Shown in pieces: positions 6,029 to 8,626 of a stretch of DNA of 8,626 nucleotides; the first letter of the stretch is position 1; each line of letters starts with the position of its first letter. A program made the translations under genes and the position numbers. The notes beneath the pieces were generated by a model. The model was not told where the DNA came from and made no database searches. It saw nothing but the letters and a program-made list of their open reading frames with translations. The stretch is from DATFEN01 sp035691285 (lineage in GTDB: Bacteria; Acidobacteriota; Vicinamibacteria; Fen-336): the NCBI GenBank assembly GCA_035691285.1, contig DASSJI010000010.1:1-8626 (forward strand). Reading direction: 5' to 3'.

Positions 6029-8626
6029 TCAGCGGGCCGGTGCGTCCCTCACCGCCTCGGCCAGCTCGCGGGCAGAGGCGTAGCGTTCGTCCCGTTCCTT
6101 GGCCAGGGCCTTGCGGACGATCGGGTCCCAGGCGGGATCCACCTTCGGGTCGAGGGTCGACGGTAGGTCGGGCTCGGCTTTGATGATGGCGAACATCAGG
6201 GCCGGCACAGTTTCGCCCTTGAAGGGCTTCCGGCCGGCCAGGAGCTCGTAGAGGATCACCCCGAGCGAGAACACGTCGCTGCGGGCGTCGATCTTCTGCC
6301 CGTTCACCTGCTCCGGGGACATGTAGGCCGGCGTGCCGATGACGCTTCCGGTCCGCGTCAGGCTCGACTCCACGACCCGCGCGATCCCGAAGTCCATCAC
6401 CTTCACCAGCCCGCCGCTCGTCACCATGATGTTGTCGGGCTTCACGTCCCGGTGGAAGACGCCGTTCGCGTGGGCGTAGTCGAGGCCCATGCCCGCGTTG
6501 TAGATAACGTGGCGGACCTGCTCGGCGCTGAGCCGATCCTTCTTCATCAGGCGCGTCAGCGTCTGGCCCTCGACGAACTCCATCACGATGTAGGACATGC
6601 CGAGCTCCTCCCCGACGTCGTAGACGGTCACGATGTTGGGGTGGGTGAGCCGGCCCGCGGTCTGCGCCTCCCGGTAGAAGCGCTGCCGCATCTCGATCAG
6701 CTCCTGGGGCGAGAGGTCCTCGCTCGGCCGGATCGTCTTGAGGGCGGCGCGGCGCTGCATCACGGTGTCGCGCACGAGGTAGACGTCGCCCATGCCCCCG
6801 CGGCCGAGGTGCTTCTCGATCTCGAAGCGCGCGAAGCGCGTGCCCGGCGCGAACGAGGAGCCGCTCAGCGTGCCGGACGTGGGCAGCGGCGTGCGCATGC
6901 CGAGCGGGGTGGGCGTCGCGAAGGGCGAAGGAGGCCGCAGCGGCGTGGGCTGGCTCGTGAGCCCGCCCCCCGAGAGGGTCGGCCCGGTCGGGACGCCGAG
7001 CGTGGGCGCCTCGTGGGGTAGGGCGGTGTCGGGGGTCGAGACGAGGGCGGCCAGGGGCGACTCGTCGCCCGTCGGGACGACCAGCGTCGCCGGAAGCGTT
7101 GGCGGCTTCAGGGTCGCCCCGGGCGACGCCCCGGGCACGGCCGTGGGCGAGGCGGTGGGCACGAGGGTGGGCGTGGAGGGGCCGGCCTGTGTGAGGCGCT
7201 GGATGCGGTGCCCGACGTCCTCGAAGCCCGGGTCCTTCTCGAACACCTTGTGGTACGCGAGCAGGGCCTTGTCGCGCTGGCCGCGGTTCTCGTAGTCGAC
7301 GCCCAGGTTCACGTAGACGAGCTTCATGTCCTCCGTGAAGGGCAGCTTGTTGAAGGTGGCCAGGGCCATGTCGAGCATGCCCTTCTCCTGGAAGCTGAGC
7401 CCGAGCAGCCGCTGGTTCTCCACCTTCTCGGCTGCGAGGTCGTGGCTCTCCCGCTCCGTGGCCCGCAGGCGGAACGCCACCGCCGTGGCCAGCGGCGCCA
7501 CGAGCGCCACGCACGGGTAGAGCACCTTGATCCAGAGGCCCTGTTGCACGAAGAGGAACGCAGCCGTGCCCAGCACGGCCAGGGCGGCGGCGGGGACGCC
7601 GGCGAGGAGCATGGGTGTCGTGAGGCGGGGCATGAGCCACACGGCCGCACCGGCGGCCGCCAGGAACAGGCCCCACTCCAGGAGCCAGGCCCAGCGGGGG
7701 GCCTGGACGAAGTCGGCGCGGAAGAGGTTGTCGAGGAAGGTCGCGTAGACGAGGACTCCCGGCGCCTCGACTGCGAACGGGAAGTCGCGGTCGTCGAGCC
7801 CGTCGGCGGTGAAGGCGACGAGGACGGCCTTGCCGCGGAAGGCCTCGTCCGCGATGTCGCCGCGCACGACGTCCAGGAACGAATATTCCGGGAAGGCCTT
7901 CTCGCCCGCCGCCGGCCAGTCGAGGAGCACTTCTCCCGAGTCCGAAACCGGGATATCCCATTCGCCCATCGCCACGCGGCCTTCCAAGGCCTCGACGCCG
8001 GCCGACGGCGTCCCGGTGTAGACGCGCGCCATCTGCAGCGCCAGGGAGGGATAGGCCTTGTCCCCGTGGCGGACGACGAGGAGCAGCACGCGGATGCGGC
8101 CGTCCTCGCTCTCGACGGTGGCGACGTGGCCGATGCCGGCGGCCGCCTCGGCGAGCACGGGCTCGGGAGCGATCACGCCGGAGGCCGGAGGCGGAGCCGC
8201 GGTCTTGAACCGCGGGAAGGCGCTGGCCTGGATCTCCTCGGGGGCCGGCATGCCCGGCGGCGAGGGATTGCCGAGGCCGGTGAACTCGTAGCCGAACACG
8301 ACGTTGCCCGCCTGCTTCATGGCGGCGGCGAAGAGCGGGTTGTTCGGCGCCTCGCGCTCGACGGTGCCGAACGTCACGTCGAAGGCGATCATGCGTGCGC
8401 CGGCCTTCGAGAGCTTCTCGATCAGCGGAACGTATTCGTTTCGAGGCCAGGCGGGCGCGCCCTTGACGCCGATGCTCTTCTGGTCGATGCCGACGATCAC
8501 GACCTGCGGGCTCGGGTTGGCTGTGCCCCGCAAGGATTGCCAGGCGTCGAGCAGGACCAGGTCGGGACGCCTCAGGGCAGGGGCCATCTCGGCAAGGACG
8601 CGCAGGACGGCGACTGCCAGCGCAGT
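6029..8626 (-). CDS. CHASE2-TPR-Ser/Thr protein kinase, N-terminus cut by window edge
   Basis: This is a membrane sensor kinase with an outward CHASE2 domain and a cytoplasmic PknB-type kinase. The frame stays open beyond the ATG at 8587 to the window end (TALAVAVLRVLAE), which reads as the first membrane helix, so the start lies outside. Numbering from that ATG: CHASE2 about 20-297 (VVIVGIDQKSIG at 29-40; MIAFDVTF at 66-73); three membrane helices about 299-319, 325-347 and 352-374; two TPR-like units 388-455; a Pro/Thr/Ser-rich linker about 468-580; kinase 585-850. Catalytic elements are complete: Gly loop GRGGMGDVY (595-603), Lys617, alphaC Glu640, HRDVKPDN (712-719), DFG (732-734), SPEQ (757-760), Asp771. 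Thr744 and Thr746 match the activation-loop autophosphorylation pair of mycobacterial PknB. From memory, CHASE2-TPR-kinase proteins of this layout are widespread, but their ligands are unknown. No phosphatase or FHA protein is visible in the window. It converges on the barrel and Cys-rich genes. Confidence 0.93.
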   Translation of the reverse strand, partial: TALAVAVLRVLAEMAPALRRPDLVLLDAWQSLRGTANPSPQVVIVGIDQKSIGVKGAPAWPRNEYVPLIEKLSKAGARMIAFDVTFGTVEREAPNNPLFAAAMKQAGNVVFGYEFTGLGNPSPPGMPAPEEIQASAFPRFKTAAPPPASGVIAPEPVLAEAAAGIGHVATVESEDGRIRVLLLVVRHGDKAYPSLALQMARVYTGTPSAGVEALEGRVAMGEWDIPVSDSGEVLLDWPAAGEKAFPEYSFLDVVRGDIADEAFRGKAVLVAFTADGLDDRDFPFAVEAPGVLVYATFLDNLFRADFVQAPRWAWLLEWGLFLAAAGAAVWLMPRLTTPMLLAGVPAAALAVLGTAAFLFVQQGLWIKVLYPCVALVAPLATAVAFRLRATERESHDLAAEKVENQRLLGLSFQEKGMLDMALATFNKLPFTEDMKLVYVNLGVDYENRGQRDKALLAYHKVFEKDPGFEDVGHRIQRLTQAGPSTPTLVPTASPTAVPGASPGATLKPPTLPATLVVPTGDESPLAALVSTPDTALPHEAPTLGVPTGPTLSGGGLTSQPTPLRPPSPFATPTPLGMRTPLPTSGTLSGSSFAPGTRFARFEIEKHLGRGGMGDVYLVRDTVMQRRAALKTIRPSEDLSPQELIEMRQRFYREAQTAGRLTHPNIVTVYDVGEELGMSYIVMEFVEGQTLTRLMKKDRLSAEQVRHVIYNAGMGLDYAHANGVFHRDVKPDNIMVTSGGLVKVMDFGIARVVESSLTRTGSVIGTPAYMSPEQVNGQKIDARSDVFSLGVILYELLAGRKPFKGETVPALMFAIIKAEPDLPSTLDPKVDPAWDPIVRKALAKERDERYASARELAEAVRDAPAR

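Noticed and set aside
6018..7961. 647-codon open frame on the minus strand in another frame of the kinase gene
   Set aside because: Its translation is Arg/Pro/Gly-rich low-complexity sequence typical of a shadow frame in G+C-rich DNA, and the overlapping kinase frame has complete catalytic motifs.
1..8626. CRISPR arrays, tRNA/rRNA genes, insertion sequences, attachment sites
   Set aside because: I saw no regularly spaced repeats, no tRNA-like or rRNA-like conserved segments, no transposase motifs and no terminal inverted repeats. The gaps are too short to hide them.

Overview
This is a G+C-rich window with dense coding on both strands and no gene-free stretch longer than about 100 bases. It looks like a free-living, two-membraned (Gram-negative type) bacterium. 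It has a signal peptide-bearing outer-membrane barrel protein, a periplasmic-type FecR domain, and a transmembrane CHASE2 Ser/Thr kinase. The mix of a eukaryote-like delta-1-pyrroline-5-carboxylate dehydrogenase, a PknB-type kinase and a very cysteine-rich secreted protein would suit a soil or sediment lineage such as Acidobacteriota, Myxococcota/Desulfobacterota relatives or Rokubacteria/Methylomirabilota. I cannot place it more closely from the sequence alone.

Layout. Bases 1-1545 (+) hold the 3' part of a pruA/ALDH4A1-type L-glutamate gamma-semialdehyde dehydrogenase, whose start lies before the window. A 91-base gap follows, with a good sigma70-like promoter. Bases 1637-5038 (+) encode a 1133-residue three-module protein: signal peptide, FecR domain, about nine TPRs, and a TonB-receptor-like beta-barrel with no plug. 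After 47 bases comes a 288-residue secreted protein with 26 cysteines (5086-5952, +), probably in the same transcript. A strong hairpin between convergent genes (5976-6011) separates these from a CHASE2-TPR-Ser/Thr kinase on the minus strand (6029-8626). The kinase N-terminus runs off the right edge.

How they may work together. The dehydrogenase is ordinary proline catabolism and probably unrelated to the rest. The other three genes make a plausible envelope-spanning sensory module. The barrel protein would put FecR and TPR domains in the periplasm, anchored in the outer membrane. The cysteine-rich protein would be exported to the periplasm or outside. The kinase would expose its CHASE2 sensor to the periplasm and signal by Thr/Ser phosphorylation inside. 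From memory of similar genomes, FecR-TPR-barrel proteins and CHASE2 proteins tend to occur near each other, but their joint function is, as far as I know, uncharacterised. This is the best candidate here for an undescribed system. The physical link between the products is inference.
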